A stretch of 64,000 nucleotides of DNA from Bacillota bacterium (GCA_023406895.1 JAEXTV010000031.1:1-64000), one strand, 5' to 3'; shown: positions 30,306 to 42,105, counted from the stretch's first letter. Made by a program: numbers and translations. Notes: generated by a model from the sequence alone, not told the origin.

Positions 30306-30970
30306 GAATGGCACTTCAGTTCGCCAAAACAGGCGCGGCTAAGTTTATCTCACATCTCGATCTCCAGCGGGCGTTCTCACGCGCCATCAGGCGTTCCGGG
30401 CTGCCCGTGAAGCTATCGGAAGGGTTTAACCCGCACTATGTGGTATCTTTTGCGTCGGCGCTTTCACTCGGTATGGAAAGTGAATGCGAATGTGTGGAAA
30501 TGGCGATGGCAAAGGATGTGCCAGCCGACGATTTCTTGCTTGCGATGGCGCGCGCGCTGCCGCCCGGTTTGGTAGCCAAGCGTGCGGTGAAGCTGCGTGA
30601 GGGGGCGCCGAAGCTGATGGCGGTGCTTGCCGAGGCCGATTATGAGATGCCGATTGACCCGGGCCGATCCGGCGATTTTGTCCGGGCAGCCGAGAGTATA
30701 ATGGCTCAAACACAGATATGGGCGGTGAAGGTATCGGACGGCAAAGAAAAAAGAATCGATATCCGTCCGATGATCAAAACGGTGACGGTTCGGGAAGACA
30801 AACTTGTGATGCGGTTGTCGGCTGCGCAGACGGGCGCATTGAAGCCCGACATGCTGCTCGACGAAATGGAAAAAGAGGCAGGCGTTTTTAACCGTGCCGT
30901 GAAAAGAACGGCTTTATATACTGTGCAAAACGGGGCGGCAGTTGATCTGCTTGACGCTTTAAAAGGGTGA
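30302..30970 (+). CDS. DUF2344 / TIGR03936 radical SAM-associated protein
   Basis: The 222-residue protein begins MRMALQFAKTGAAKFISHLD, the signature of DUF2344 (TIGR03936), which in some bacteria is fused to the C-terminus of the TIGR03960 radical SAM protein. The ATG overlaps that gene's stop (ATGA), so coupling is tight. No catalytic motif is evident; RNA binding is plausible from the basic first half. It precedes RNase G by 53 bp. Confidence 0.87.
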   Translation: MRMALQFAKTGAAKFISHLDLQRAFSRAIRRSGLPVKLSEGFNPHYVVSFASALSLGMESECECVEMAMAKDVPADDFLLAMARALPPGLVAKRAVKLREGAPKLMAVLAEADYEMPIDPGRSGDFVRAAESIMAQTQIWAVKVSDGKEKRIDIRPMIKTVTVREDKLVMRLSAAQTGALKPDMLLDEMEKEAGVFNRAVKRTALYTVQNGAAVDLLDALKG

Positions 30971-31023
30971 ATCATCAGGCTTTTAAGCTTGCATAATAAA
31001 TTTTAAATATATTGGAGTTGTTC

Positions 31024-32553
31024 ATGAATAAAAAAATCGTTGCGGATGTCAATGGGTTAGAGGCGAGAATCGCCCTGCTTGAGGACGATAAGCTGGTTGA
31101 GATTCATGTGGAGCGCCGTGGGAAAGAGCGTCTTGTGGGCAATATCTACAAAGGGCGCGTGGCCAATGTGCTGCCGGGTATGCAGGCGGCATTTGTGGAC
31201 ATCGGGCTTGACCGCAACGCTTTTCTTTACGCGGGCGATATACTGGTTGATACCTCTGACTTTGAGTTCGGCCAGAAATCGGACACGGTGAATTTGAGAC
31301 CGACGAAGATTGAAGACATGGTGAAAGAGGGGCAGGAGATACTCGTACAGGTATTAAAACAGCCCGGCGGCACAAAGGGAGCGCGCATCACGACGCACGT
31401 GACGCTGCCCGGCCGCATGATGGTGCTGATGCCCACGGTGAACCATGTGGGCGTGTCGCGCCGCATTGAGGACGAACAGGAACGCACGCGTTTAAAAGAT
31501 ATCATGGAAACCTTGAAACCCAAGGATATGGGCATTATTGTGCGCACAGCGGCTGTGGGCAAAGAGACGGAAGATTTTGAGGGTGAGGTAAAGTTTTTGG
31601 CACGGCTCTGGCAGCGCATTGTGAGCCGCAGCGACGTCATCAGAGCACCGAGACTGCTGCATGCAGAGGAATCTCTCGTGTTTCGCACCGTGCGCGATAT
31701 GTTTACGGCAGACGTTTCCGAGTTCGTGATCAACGATCACGAGTATTTCGACAAGGTGGTGGCCGTGGCGGGCATCATTGCGCCGCATTTGAAAGATCGC
31801 GTGAAGCTTTATACAACTGGCGTGAGCATATTCGACGATTACGGTATTCAGGCACGTATTGATAAAGCGCTTGAGAAAAAGGTCTGGATGAAAAACGGTG
31901 CGTACATTATCATCGACGAGACCGAAGCGCTGACCGTGATCGATGTCAACACGGGTAAGTTCGTGGGCGACAACAATCTGCAGGAAACGATACTCGAAGT
32001 GAATATTGAAGCGGCCAAAGAAATCGCGCGGCAGCTTCGTCTGCGCGATATCAGCGGCATCATCGTGATAGACTTCATCGATATGGAAGTGGAAGGCAAC
32101 AAACTGAAGGTGGTGGAGGCGCTCGAAACCGCGCTTGCCAAGGACCGTACCAAGACAAACGTGCTCGGCATCACAGGGCTTGGACTTGTGGAGATGACGC
32201 GAAAAAAAGTGCGCCGTAAGCTGTCGAGCATCGTAAAGCGTACGTGCCCGTACTGCGGCGGCAGCGGCCTCGTGGACAATGAAGAGACCACGGCAATGAA
32301 TCTGCGGCGGCTGATACAGCGGCAAACGGCGAATACGGACATCAAGGAATACCTGATCGAAGTCAATCCGCTCGTTGCCAAATACATAGAAAGCAAATAT
32401 GAGACGGATATGCCGATTCTGCCGAAGATCGACGGCGTTAAGTTTTATATCATGTCGAGCGAGGCGCTGCATATGGCCGACTATAAGGTTGTCGAGATTG
32501 CGTCTCAAAAAGAACGCGAAAAACTGATCGGGAAAGCCAAGGTGTTTTGTTGA
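31024..32553 (+). CDS. rng: Ribonuclease G/E family endoribonuclease
   Basis: The 509-residue enzyme has an N-terminal S1 domain (GNIYKGRVANVLPGMQAAFV), the 5'-sensor/RNase H-like region, and catalytic aspartates at about D307 (VIDVNTGK) and D350 (VIDFIDME), corresponding to D303 and D346 of E. coli RNase E. The zinc-link CPYCGGSG is present. No long C-terminal degradosome scaffold exists, so it is RNase G-sized. Family members cleave single-stranded RNA in rRNA and mRNA decay. The start is ATG 31024 after GGAG. It is the third gene of the operon. Confidence 0.95.
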   Translation: MNKKIVADVNGLEARIALLEDDKLVEIHVERRGKERLVGNIYKGRVANVLPGMQAAFVDIGLDRNAFLYAGDILVDTSDFEFGQKSDTVNLRPTKIEDMVKEGQEILVQVLKQPGGTKGARITTHVTLPGRMMVLMPTVNHVGVSRRIEDEQERTRLKDIMETLKPKDMGIIVRTAAVGKETEDFEGEVKFLARLWQRIVSRSDVIRAPRLLHAEESLVFRTVRDMFTADVSEFVINDHEYFDKVVAVAGIIAPHLKDRVKLYTTGVSIFDDYGIQARIDKALEKKVWMKNGAYIIIDETEALTVIDVNTGKFVGDNNLQETILEVNIEAAKEIARQLRLRDISGIIVIDFIDMEVEGNKLKVVEALETALAKDRTKTNVLGITGLGLVEMTRKKVRRKLSSIVKRTCPYCGGSGLVDNEETTAMNLRRLIQRQTANTDIKEYLIEVNPLVAKYIESKYETDMPILPKIDGVKFYIMSSEALHMADYKVVEIASQKEREKLIGKAKVFC

Positions 32554-32578
32554 CAGTTTTATGCGGATATGATATGAT
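32550..32578 (+). promoter_or_regulatory. Promoter of rplU-rpmA
   Basis: TTGACA (32550-32555, overlapping the rng stop codon), a 17-bp spacer and TATGAT (32573-32578). It is almost consensus. Confidence 0.8.
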
Positions 32579-32584
32579 TTTTAA

Positions 32585-32657
32585 CTGAGCCGCACGGAAA
32601 TGGTGCGCAAATTCGGCTGGGGTTCCCCAAGCTGATACCATCACGGCGAGACTGGGA
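32585..32657 (+). ncRNA. Candidate L21 leader RNA
   Basis: The stretch between promoter and rplU folds into an outer AGCC/GGCT stem holding CGCAC/GTGCG, then GGGG/CCCC, then a single-stranded segment. Its position matches the known Firmicute ribosomal L21 leader (Rfam L21_leader), an autoregulatory element. The assignment rests on position and fold, not on a search. Confidence 0.5.
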
Positions 32658-32673
32658 AGAGGAGGTAAACAGC

Positions 32674-33021
32674 ATGTACGCAATTTTTGAGACAGGCGGT
32701 AAGCAGTACAAAGCGGCCAAAGGTGACGTTGTGTTTGTGGAAAAGCTCGCTTTAGAGCCCGGCAAACAGGTCAGCTTTGATGCGCTGGTGGTCGCCGACG
32801 GTGACAAGATCCAGATCGGGACACCCATTGTCAAGGGCGTGAAGGTAAAAGCCAAGGTTGTTGAACACGGCAAAGAGAAAAAAGTTTTGACCTTTAAATA
32901 TAAGCCCAAGAGAAACGAGCGCAAGAAACAGGGCCACAGGCAGCCGTATACAAAGATTCAGATTACGGGCATAGCCACGGCGAAGGAAAAAGAAGAAGCG
33001 ACAGAAGCAGCAGCGGAATAG
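32674..33021 (+). CDS. rplU: 50S ribosomal protein L21
   Basis: The 115-residue L21 binds 23S rRNA near domain I. YAIFETGGKQYKA at the N-terminus and KYKPKRNERKKQGHRQPYT are diagnostic; a short Glu/Ala-rich tail follows. ATG is preceded by GAGGAGGT. rpmA begins 32 bp later with no prp/ysxB gene between, unlike the usual rplU-prp-rpmA order of Firmicutes. Confidence 0.98.
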   Translation: MYAIFETGGKQYKAAKGDVVFVEKLALEPGKQVSFDALVVADGDKIQIGTPIVKGVKVKAKVVEHGKEKKVLTFKYKPKRNERKKQGHRQPYTKIQITGIATAKEKEEATEAAAE

Positions 33022-33053
33022 TAAATCCCTAACGGAAAGCGAGGTGCATTTGA

Positions 33054-33308
33054 ATGGCACATAAAAAGGGTGTCGGTAGTTCCAGAAACGGCAGAGACTC
33101 AGAGAGCAAACGGCTCGGCGTGAAACGCGGCGACGGCCAGTTTGTGCTTGCAGGCAATATCCTTGTGCGCCAGCGGGGAACGAAATTCTATCCGGGCAAC
33201 AACGTGGATATCGGCGGTGACGATACATTGTTCTCTTTGATTGACGGCAACGTCAAGTTTGAGCGTAAGGGCCGCGATAAAAAGCAGGTCAGCGTGTATC
33301 CGAACTAA
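33054..33308 (+). CDS. rpmA: 50S ribosomal protein L27, short form
   Basis: The 84-residue L27 reaches the peptidyl transferase centre with its N-terminus. It begins MAHKKGVGSSRNGRDSESKR, as in Gram-negative L27. Most Firmicutes have a nine-residue extension removed by the protease Prp; here an in-frame TGA directly precedes the ATG, so an extension is impossible. The gap to rplU is too short for prp. The rest (GDGQFVLAGNILVRQRGTKF) is normal. A terminator follows. Confidence 0.98.
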   Translation: MAHKKGVGSSRNGRDSESKRLGVKRGDGQFVLAGNILVRQRGTKFYPGNNVDIGGDDTLFSLIDGNVKFERKGRDKKQVSVYPN

Positions 33309-33326
33309 CATATACAGTCTCTTAGG

Positions 33327-33359
33327 CAGGCTTTGCGCTATGCAGAGCCTGTTTTCATT
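33327..33359 (+). terminator. Terminator of rplU-rpmA
   Basis: CAGGCTTTGC (33327-33336) pairs with GCAGAGCCTG (33342-33351), followed by TTTT and more T-rich sequence. Confidence 0.88.
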
Positions 33360-33454
33360 TTAACAAAATCGGTGGCCGAATCTATTATACGTTTAAGCTG
33401 TTATCAATCCTCAATGATTATCGCTGAGTGCTCTGTTCCAAAGGGCCTTACAGA

Positions 33455-33665
33455 TCACGAAAAGCCTCCTTTATTAAAGGAGGTGGCACGCGAAGCGTGA
33501 CGGAGGATTGCAGGATTGCCGTCTGCCAGTAATCAATCCTCAGTCAGCTTTGCTGACAGCTCCTTTCCAAAGGAGCCTCAGGTGGTTCACAAATATGGTG
33601 TTGGACATGGGATATTAGTCCACTGCGTCGTCGCATCGCTAGCGCTCGCTCAAGATGACAATAGT
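33455..33665. repeat. Composite dispersed repeat upstream of aroF
   Basis: Palindromic units CCTCCTTTATTAAAGGAGG (from about 33465) and GCTCCTTTCCAAAGGAGC (about 33560-33577) flank inner repeats (CACGCGAAGCGTG, GTCAGCTTTGCTGAC). Positions 33604-33660 are an inverted copy of 8356-8410 (AGTCCACTGCG, GCTAGCGCTCGCT). No transposase. The whole 33360-33720 stretch holds no gene. Confidence 0.65.
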
Positions 33666-33724
33666 GACTTTGTCGGCTATCACGTTAATGGATATTCTCA
33701 GATATCAATCCTCATAAATCAGAC

Positions 33725-33754
33725 ATGACAAATCCCGCATCACGGTGCTATAAT
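33725..33754 (+). promoter_or_regulatory. Promoter of aroF-ogg
   Basis: ATGACA (33725-33730), an 18-bp spacer and TATAAT (33749-33754) with the extended TGC (33746-33748). A CATGCGG/CCGCATG stem lies in the leader at about 33765-33792. Confidence 0.65.
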
Positions 33755-33806
33755 GTGTGAGATCATGCGGTAAGGCAGACATACAGCCGCATGCAAGAGG
33801 ACAAGC

Positions 33807-34835
33807 ATGAACATACAACGAATCAAACAGATACCGAGCCCGGATCAGATAGTCGAAGAAATCCCGTTTCCGGCGCATTTACAGGCGATTAAGCAGCAGC
33901 GCGATGAAGACATCAAGCGCATCTTTGAAGGCAGGGACAATCGGTTCCTGCTCGTCATCGGCCCATGCAGCGCCGACAGCGAGGATTCTGTCTGCGATTA
34001 TATCTCGCGTCTCGCAAAATTACAGGAGCAGGTGAAGGATCGCATCCTCATCATTCCGCGCATTTACACCAATAAGCCGCGTACCACGGGCGAAGGCTAC
34101 AAGGGCATGGTGCACCAGCCCGACCCGACCAAGGCAACGGACCTTTTCGAAGGCGTCAAGGCCATACGCCGTTTGCATATCAAAGCGCTCAGCGAATTCC
34201 ACATGCCTGCAGCGGACGAAATGCTGTACCCCGAGAACTACGCATATTTAGAGGATGTGCTCGCTTACAATGCGGTCGGCGCACGAAGTGTGGAAAACCA
34301 ACAGCATCGCCTCACCGCGAGCGGCGTGAATACGCCCGTGGGTATGAAAAACCCGACGAGCGGCGATTTATCCGTAATGCTCAATTCAATAAAAGCGGCG
34401 CAGATGGCGCATACGTTTATTTACAACGGTTGGGAGGTTAAAACGGCGGGCAATCCGTATGCCCACGCGATATTGCGCGGTGCGGTGACCGCGGACGGTC
34501 GCAGTGTACCGAATTATCATTTTGAAGACCTGTATCTGTTCTCCCAAGCGTATCTGGATATGCAGTTGCAAAACCCCGCCATCATTATCGATACGAACCA
34601 CGCGAACTCGATGAAGCGTTATTACGAACAGCCGAGAATTGCGCACGAGGTATTGATGAGCCGTCAGTATGAGCCGATGCTTAAATCCATGATCAAAGGG
34701 CTCATGATAGAGAGCTATATTGAGGAAGGCAATCAGGCGATCGGCGAAAATGTCTATGGCAAATCCATCACGGACGCGTGCCTTGGATGGGCCGATACGG
34801 TCAGGCTCGTGACGTACATAGCCGAAAACATATAA
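33807..34835 (+). CDS. aroF: 3-deoxy-7-phosphoheptulonate (DAHP) synthase, AroG type
   Basis: DAHP synthase condenses PEP and erythrose-4-phosphate, the first shikimate-pathway step. The 342-residue protein is of the type I alpha (E. coli AroF/G/H) class: FLLVIGPCSADSE, PRTTGEGYKG, ARSVENQQHR, GMKNPTSGD and IIDTNHANSMK carry PEP, metal and sulfate sites. This class is feedback-inhibited by an aromatic amino acid, but which one cannot be read from here. It has its own promoter; a DNA glycosylase gene follows 13 bp later. Confidence 0.95.
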   Translation: MNIQRIKQIPSPDQIVEEIPFPAHLQAIKQQRDEDIKRIFEGRDNRFLLVIGPCSADSEDSVCDYISRLAKLQEQVKDRILIIPRIYTNKPRTTGEGYKGMVHQPDPTKATDLFEGVKAIRRLHIKALSEFHMPAADEMLYPENYAYLEDVLAYNAVGARSVENQQHRLTASGVNTPVGMKNPTSGDLSVMLNSIKAAQMAHTFIYNGWEVKTAGNPYAHAILRGAVTADGRSVPNYHFEDLYLFSQAYLDMQLQNPAIIIDTNHANSMKRYYEQPRIAHEVLMSRQYEPMLKSMIKGLMIESYIEEGNQAIGENVYGKSITDACLGWADTVRLVTYIAENI

Positions 34836-34848
34836 AAGGACACTTAAG

Positions 34849-35706
34849 ATGGACATCACTTTTGGTAAAGACAGCGTGGCCTTTGATAAACTGAACGCAT
34901 TTTCGCTGCCCCAGTGCTTATGCTGCGGACAGACCTTCCGGTGGAAAACGCAGGGCAGCGGCTTTTCCGGCGTCGCATTGGGGCGCGCCGTTTACGCGGA
35001 ACAAAACGGGCAGCGCCTGACATTGCATGGCGTACCGCACAGCGCTGCGGCTGATTTCGCGCGTTATTTTGATTTGGAGCGTGATTACGCGGCCATACAG
35101 CAAAGCTATATCAACGATCCGTTTCTGACGGAGGGCATTCGCTACGCTCAAGGGTTGCGCGTGCTGCGGCAGCCATATTTTGAGACGCTGATTTCGTTTA
35201 TCATATCCGCGAACAACAATGTGGGACGTATCAGCCGCATTGTGGAAACGATCTGTGAGCGGTACGGCGAACCGGTGAACGGCGGGTTCGATTTTCCGAG
35301 GCCCGAACGGTTAGCGGCGCTCACTACGGATGAGCTCAAAACGAGCGGCACGGGCTACCGCGCCGACTATATCATCGGTACCGCTAAAATGGTCTGCGAT
35401 GGGTTTGATTTAAATGGCGTCGCTGCAATGCCTTATGAGCAGGCGCGCGAGACGCTGACCGCGCTGCCCGGCGTGGGCCTCAAGGTGGCGGATTGCGTCG
35501 CGCTTTACGGCATGGGCTTTTTAAGCGCGTTCCCGCTTGATGTGTGGATGCGGCGTGTGATCTGCGGCGTATACCACTACAGCGGCAAAAACGACAATGA
35601 CTTGCGGCGTTTTGTGGACACCACTTTTGGTGAGCATGCGGGCATTGCGCAGCAGTATCTGTTCCACTACGCGCGGCACCATAAGGAAGCCGTGTGCGCG
35701 AGATAA
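34849..35706 (+). CDS. ogg: 8-oxoguanine DNA glycosylase/AP lyase, OGG1 type
   Basis: The 285-residue protein has an N-terminal TBP-like domain (CLCCGQTFRW) and an HhH-GPD domain (ISFIISANNNVGRI, then LPGVGLKVADC). The Schiff-base lysine is about K212 and the activating aspartate about D231 (FPLDVW), matching K249 and D268 of human OGG1. It therefore should excise 8-oxoguanine and nick the strand. Annotation as DNA-3-methyladenine glycosylase II is the usual alternative label. It is probably cotranscribed with aroF, with no functional link evident. Confidence 0.88.
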   Translation: MDITFGKDSVAFDKLNAFSLPQCLCCGQTFRWKTQGSGFSGVALGRAVYAEQNGQRLTLHGVPHSAAADFARYFDLERDYAAIQQSYINDPFLTEGIRYAQGLRVLRQPYFETLISFIISANNNVGRISRIVETICERYGEPVNGGFDFPRPERLAALTTDELKTSGTGYRADYIIGTAKMVCDGFDLNGVAAMPYEQARETLTALPGVGLKVADCVALYGMGFLSAFPLDVWMRRVICGVYHYSGKNDNDLRRFVDTTFGEHAGIAQQYLFHYARHHKEAVCAR

Positions 35707-35843
35707 ACCAACCGGTACGCATTTTTTTTAAGATACTAAAATTCATTTCCATTCAAATTTAAAGAAAGTATGAACACTTGGCATCGGCGCGCCCGCCCTT
35801 GCATTATATGTGCTATGATAAGATGATCAAAGCACGTCAATTT

Positions 35844-35884
35844 GGTCAACGCTGATCATCATGCGGTCAACGCTGGTCGTCATG
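35844..35884 (+). repeat. Tandem direct repeat, possible operator of the DUF1538-PII operon
   Basis: GGTCAACGCTGATCATCATG (35844-35863) and GGTCAACGCTGGTCGTCATG (35865-35884) differ at two positions and start 21 bp apart, two helical turns. They lie about 60 bp before the DUF1538 start, where a regulator could bind. Confidence 0.65.
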
Positions 35885-35945
35885 AAATATGTAAAACCAC
35901 CTGTGGTTATGCTATGTTTAGAATAGAGAGAAGGGAGTATTGCCT

Positions 35946-37424
35946 TTGAACGAATTTGCGAAAAAAATCAAGGAGGTTAGTTTTGCTGTACTGCCCATTG
36001 TGGTCATTGTCCTTTTGCTGCATTTCTTTGTCTATCCGATAGATACGGTCTTATTCATTCGGTTTATCATCGGGGCGGTTTTTATCATAATTGGTCTGTC
36101 GATATTCCTGTATGGTATTGAAATCGGTATCACGCCGGTGGGAGACCATATGGGTAAGCTGATAACGAAGCCGAACAAATTGTACCTTGTGATATTGGGC
36201 GGGCTGTTTCTGGGGTTTTTTATTTCTGTGGCTGAGCCTGATTTGCAGATTCTGGCGGCACAGGTGGATTCGGTGACGGCAGGAGCGATTCCTAAAATGA
36301 CGATCGTTCTGATTGTGTCAATCGGAATCGCGGTGATGCTGGCCTTTGGATTGGTCAGAATTGTCTATGGTGTTCCGCTGTATATTCTGCTCGCAATACT
36401 TTATTCTGTCGTGCTTGTCTTATCATTTTTCACGACGCCGGAGTTCCTCGCCATATCATTTGATTCATCGGGTGCCACAACAGGTGCACTCACCGTTCCT
36501 TTTATTCTCTCTCTCGCCATGGGCGTGACCACAATGAAACGTGACAGTAAAGGAGCTGAAAAAGACAGCTTTGGCCTTGTGGCGATCGCTTCGACCGGAG
36601 CGATTATCGCGGTGATGGTGATGAGCATCATCACCGGTCAAAACGAGATTTACGGCGTGGCAGAGCCGCTTGCGCAAAACACCTCTTCCGTATTGGCTCC
36701 GTTCCTCGATCAGTTTACGCATTCCATTCCTGAAATCGCACTGGCGCTGCTGCCGCTCTTGATTATTTTTCTCGTATTCCAGTTTGTGAAATTCAGGTTG
36801 AGCAGGCACGAAGTGCGCAAAATATTATTTGGAATCGGCTATGCGTTCATAGGGCTCATTTTGTTTATGACAGGAGTCAACGCAGGATTTATGGACGTTG
36901 GTGCTATGATGGGTTATAATATAGCATCTATGAACTCGCCGGTGATAGTGGTTATCGTGGGCTTCTTATTCGGTCTTGTCACAATACTGGCAGAGCCTGC
37001 CGTGCATGTGCTGACACGACAGGTCGAGGAAGTCACCAGCGGTTCGGTCAAGCGGTCGTTTGTTTTTTCAGCCCTGTGCATTGGCGTCGGGTTCGCCGTT
37101 TTGCTGTCTATGCTGCGCATACTGATACCGGAGCTCATGCTCTGGCATATCTTGCTTCCGGGATATTTGATATCCATAGCGCTTTCCTTTATCGGGCCGA
37201 AGCTGTTTGTGGGTATCGCGTTTGATGCGGGCGGGGTGGCGACAGGGCCTATGACAGCCACATTTATTCTCGCGTTTGCTCAGGGTGCCGCCAACGCGAT
37301 AGAAAGCGCTGATGTTTTGGTGGACGGTTTTGGGATCATTGCACTAGTTGCCCTCACACCGATCATTACACTGCAGCTGTTGGGGCTGATTTATCAGTAC
37401 AAGTTGAAAAGAAGGAGTGTTTGA
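35946..37424 (+). CDS. DUF1538 integral membrane protein (putative transporter)
   Basis: The 492-residue protein has about twelve hydrophobic segments and is an internal tandem duplication. AEPDLQILAAQVDSVTAG at about residue 96 is repeated as AEPAVHVLTRQVEEVTSG at about 349, and FDSSGATTGALTVPFIL at about 172 as FDAGGVATGPMTATFIL at about 426, so both pairs are offset by 253-254 residues. This is the DUF1538 family, of unproven function; duplicated symmetry and conserved Glu, Asp and Gly within membrane segments suggest a transporter or channel. The start is TTG 35946 after AAGGGAG. It is translationally coupled to a PII-type regulator. Confidence 0.85.
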   Translation: MNEFAKKIKEVSFAVLPIVVIVLLLHFFVYPIDTVLFIRFIIGAVFIIIGLSIFLYGIEIGITPVGDHMGKLITKPNKLYLVILGGLFLGFFISVAEPDLQILAAQVDSVTAGAIPKMTIVLIVSIGIAVMLAFGLVRIVYGVPLYILLAILYSVVLVLSFFTTPEFLAISFDSSGATTGALTVPFILSLAMGVTTMKRDSKGAEKDSFGLVAIASTGAIIAVMVMSIITGQNEIYGVAEPLAQNTSSVLAPFLDQFTHSIPEIALALLPLLIIFLVFQFVKFRLSRHEVRKILFGIGYAFIGLILFMTGVNAGFMDVGAMMGYNIASMNSPVIVVIVGFLFGLVTILAEPAVHVLTRQVEEVTSGSVKRSFVFSALCIGVGFAVLLSMLRILIPELMLWHILLPGYLISIALSFIGPKLFVGIAFDAGGVATGPMTATFILAFAQGAANAIESADVLVDGFGIIALVALTPIITLQLLGLIYQYKLKRRSV

Positions 37425-38086
37425 TGGCTATGCACACTCAAAGCTCGGATTTTGCGCTGATCACCGTGATTGTCAATACAGGCGGCGGCAGCAGAGTTTT
37501 AAATGTGGCAAAGAGTTTTGGGATCACGGGCGGAACATTATACTTGGGGCGGGGCACGGTGAAGAACCGCTTGCTGGAGTTCTTTGAAATCAACGACGTC
37601 CATAAAGAAATTGTGGTTATGGTCAGCGAATCGTGTCTGGCTCACCGTGTGATCAGCGATCTTAATCAAGAGTTTCATTTCGATAAGAAGAACCACGGTA
37701 TTGCCTATGTGATGCCCATTGCCCGTGTTTACGGAGTCAGCCGCTTTCAATGCGGTATCAATACGAATAAAGGTGTTGAAGAAATCATGTATCAAGCTAT
37801 TTACGCAATTGTAGAAAAAGGAAAGGCTGAAGATGTGGTTGAAGCTGCTGTAAAGGCCGGTTCGCGCGGGGGAACGATTATTAACGCTCGCGGTTCGGGA
37901 ATTCATGAGACCAGCAAACTTTTTTCAATGGAAATTGAGCCGCAGAAAGAAATTGTGATGATCATATCGAAAGTCGACAGTACGGAAAGAATTGTTCAGA
38001 GTATCCGTAATGAGCTGCGTATTGACGAACCGGGAAAAGGGATCATCTACGTTCAGGATGTCACTCAAGCATACGGCCTGTATTAA
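37424..38086 (+). CDS. Tandem-domain PII-like signalling protein
   Basis: The 220-residue protein consists of two GlnB/PII-like modules. GGTLYLGRGT (36-45), KEIVVMVSES (61-70) and GIAYVMPIARVYGV (92-105) in the first correspond to GGTIINARGS (149-158), KEIVMIISKV (175-184) and GIIYVQDVTQAYGL (206-219) in the second. Canonical PII is 112 residues with a long T-loop and a uridylylatable Tyr; here the T-loops look different. PII proteins bind ATP, ADP and 2-oxoglutarate and control transporters such as AmtB. Its ATG overlaps the DUF1538 stop, so it likely gates that protein. Start preceded by GAAGGAG. Confidence 0.85.
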   Translation: MAMHTQSSDFALITVIVNTGGGSRVLNVAKSFGITGGTLYLGRGTVKNRLLEFFEINDVHKEIVVMVSESCLAHRVISDLNQEFHFDKKNHGIAYVMPIARVYGVSRFQCGINTNKGVEEIMYQAIYAIVEKGKAEDVVEAAVKAGSRGGTIINARGSGIHETSKLFSMEIEPQKEIVMIISKVDSTERIVQSIRNELRIDEPGKGIIYVQDVTQAYGLY

Positions 38087-38249
38087 AGCCCTATATGGGT
38101 ATGCAGCTGGCTGCGTACCTCGGCGTATTGAGTTTTCGCCGACGCAGAATAAACATTGCGGCATTTGAAAAGGCTCACTATTGAATGACGCAATGACTTT
38201 TGTATAATCTTCTTGTTATGAGTTGAAACGATCATATCAATGCAAATAA

Positions 38250-38277
38250 AAAGGGCTGCCCAATCGGGCAGCCCTTT
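38250..38277 (-). terminator. Terminator of the por gene
   Basis: AAAGGGCTGCCC and GGGCAGCCCTTT form a 12-bp stem with an AATC loop. The minus strand then runs into TTTTTATTT, so it ends por; it may also stop readthrough from the PII gene. Confidence 0.9.
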
Positions 38278-38300
38278 GTGCGTCTTGTTACGCGATTAAC

Positions 38301-41825
<3,525 letters not shown>

Positions 41826-41922
41826 TGTTATCCTCCTTAAATGATTGGAATCATGATCAAACGTATTTATCTGAAAAGGTCAAGCTATTTACCTAGAAAG
41901 TAGTCTGTTCACAATCTCAAAT

Positions 41923-41951
41923 ATTATATATTCTTTAGAAAGAATGGTCAA
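41923..41951 (-). promoter_or_regulatory. Promoter of por
   Basis: On the minus strand TTGACC (41951-41946), a 17-bp spacer and TATAAT (41928-41923). The leader is about 90 nt. Confidence 0.8.
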
Positions 41952-42105
41952 CAATATCCCATGAATAATGGCGTGCCTGAGCAATAATTCACGAAACTTT
42001 CGCAATTGGCGTCAATATGGCAATGAGAATTCACTAAAACGTATAAGTATTGCCATGTTAACGAGGAAGAATAAAACATATAATGAAAGTTAAAGGGGAT
42101 ATGCT

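Noticed and set aside
33516..33728. Short open frame upstream of aroF
   Set aside because: Lies entirely in palindromic repeats.
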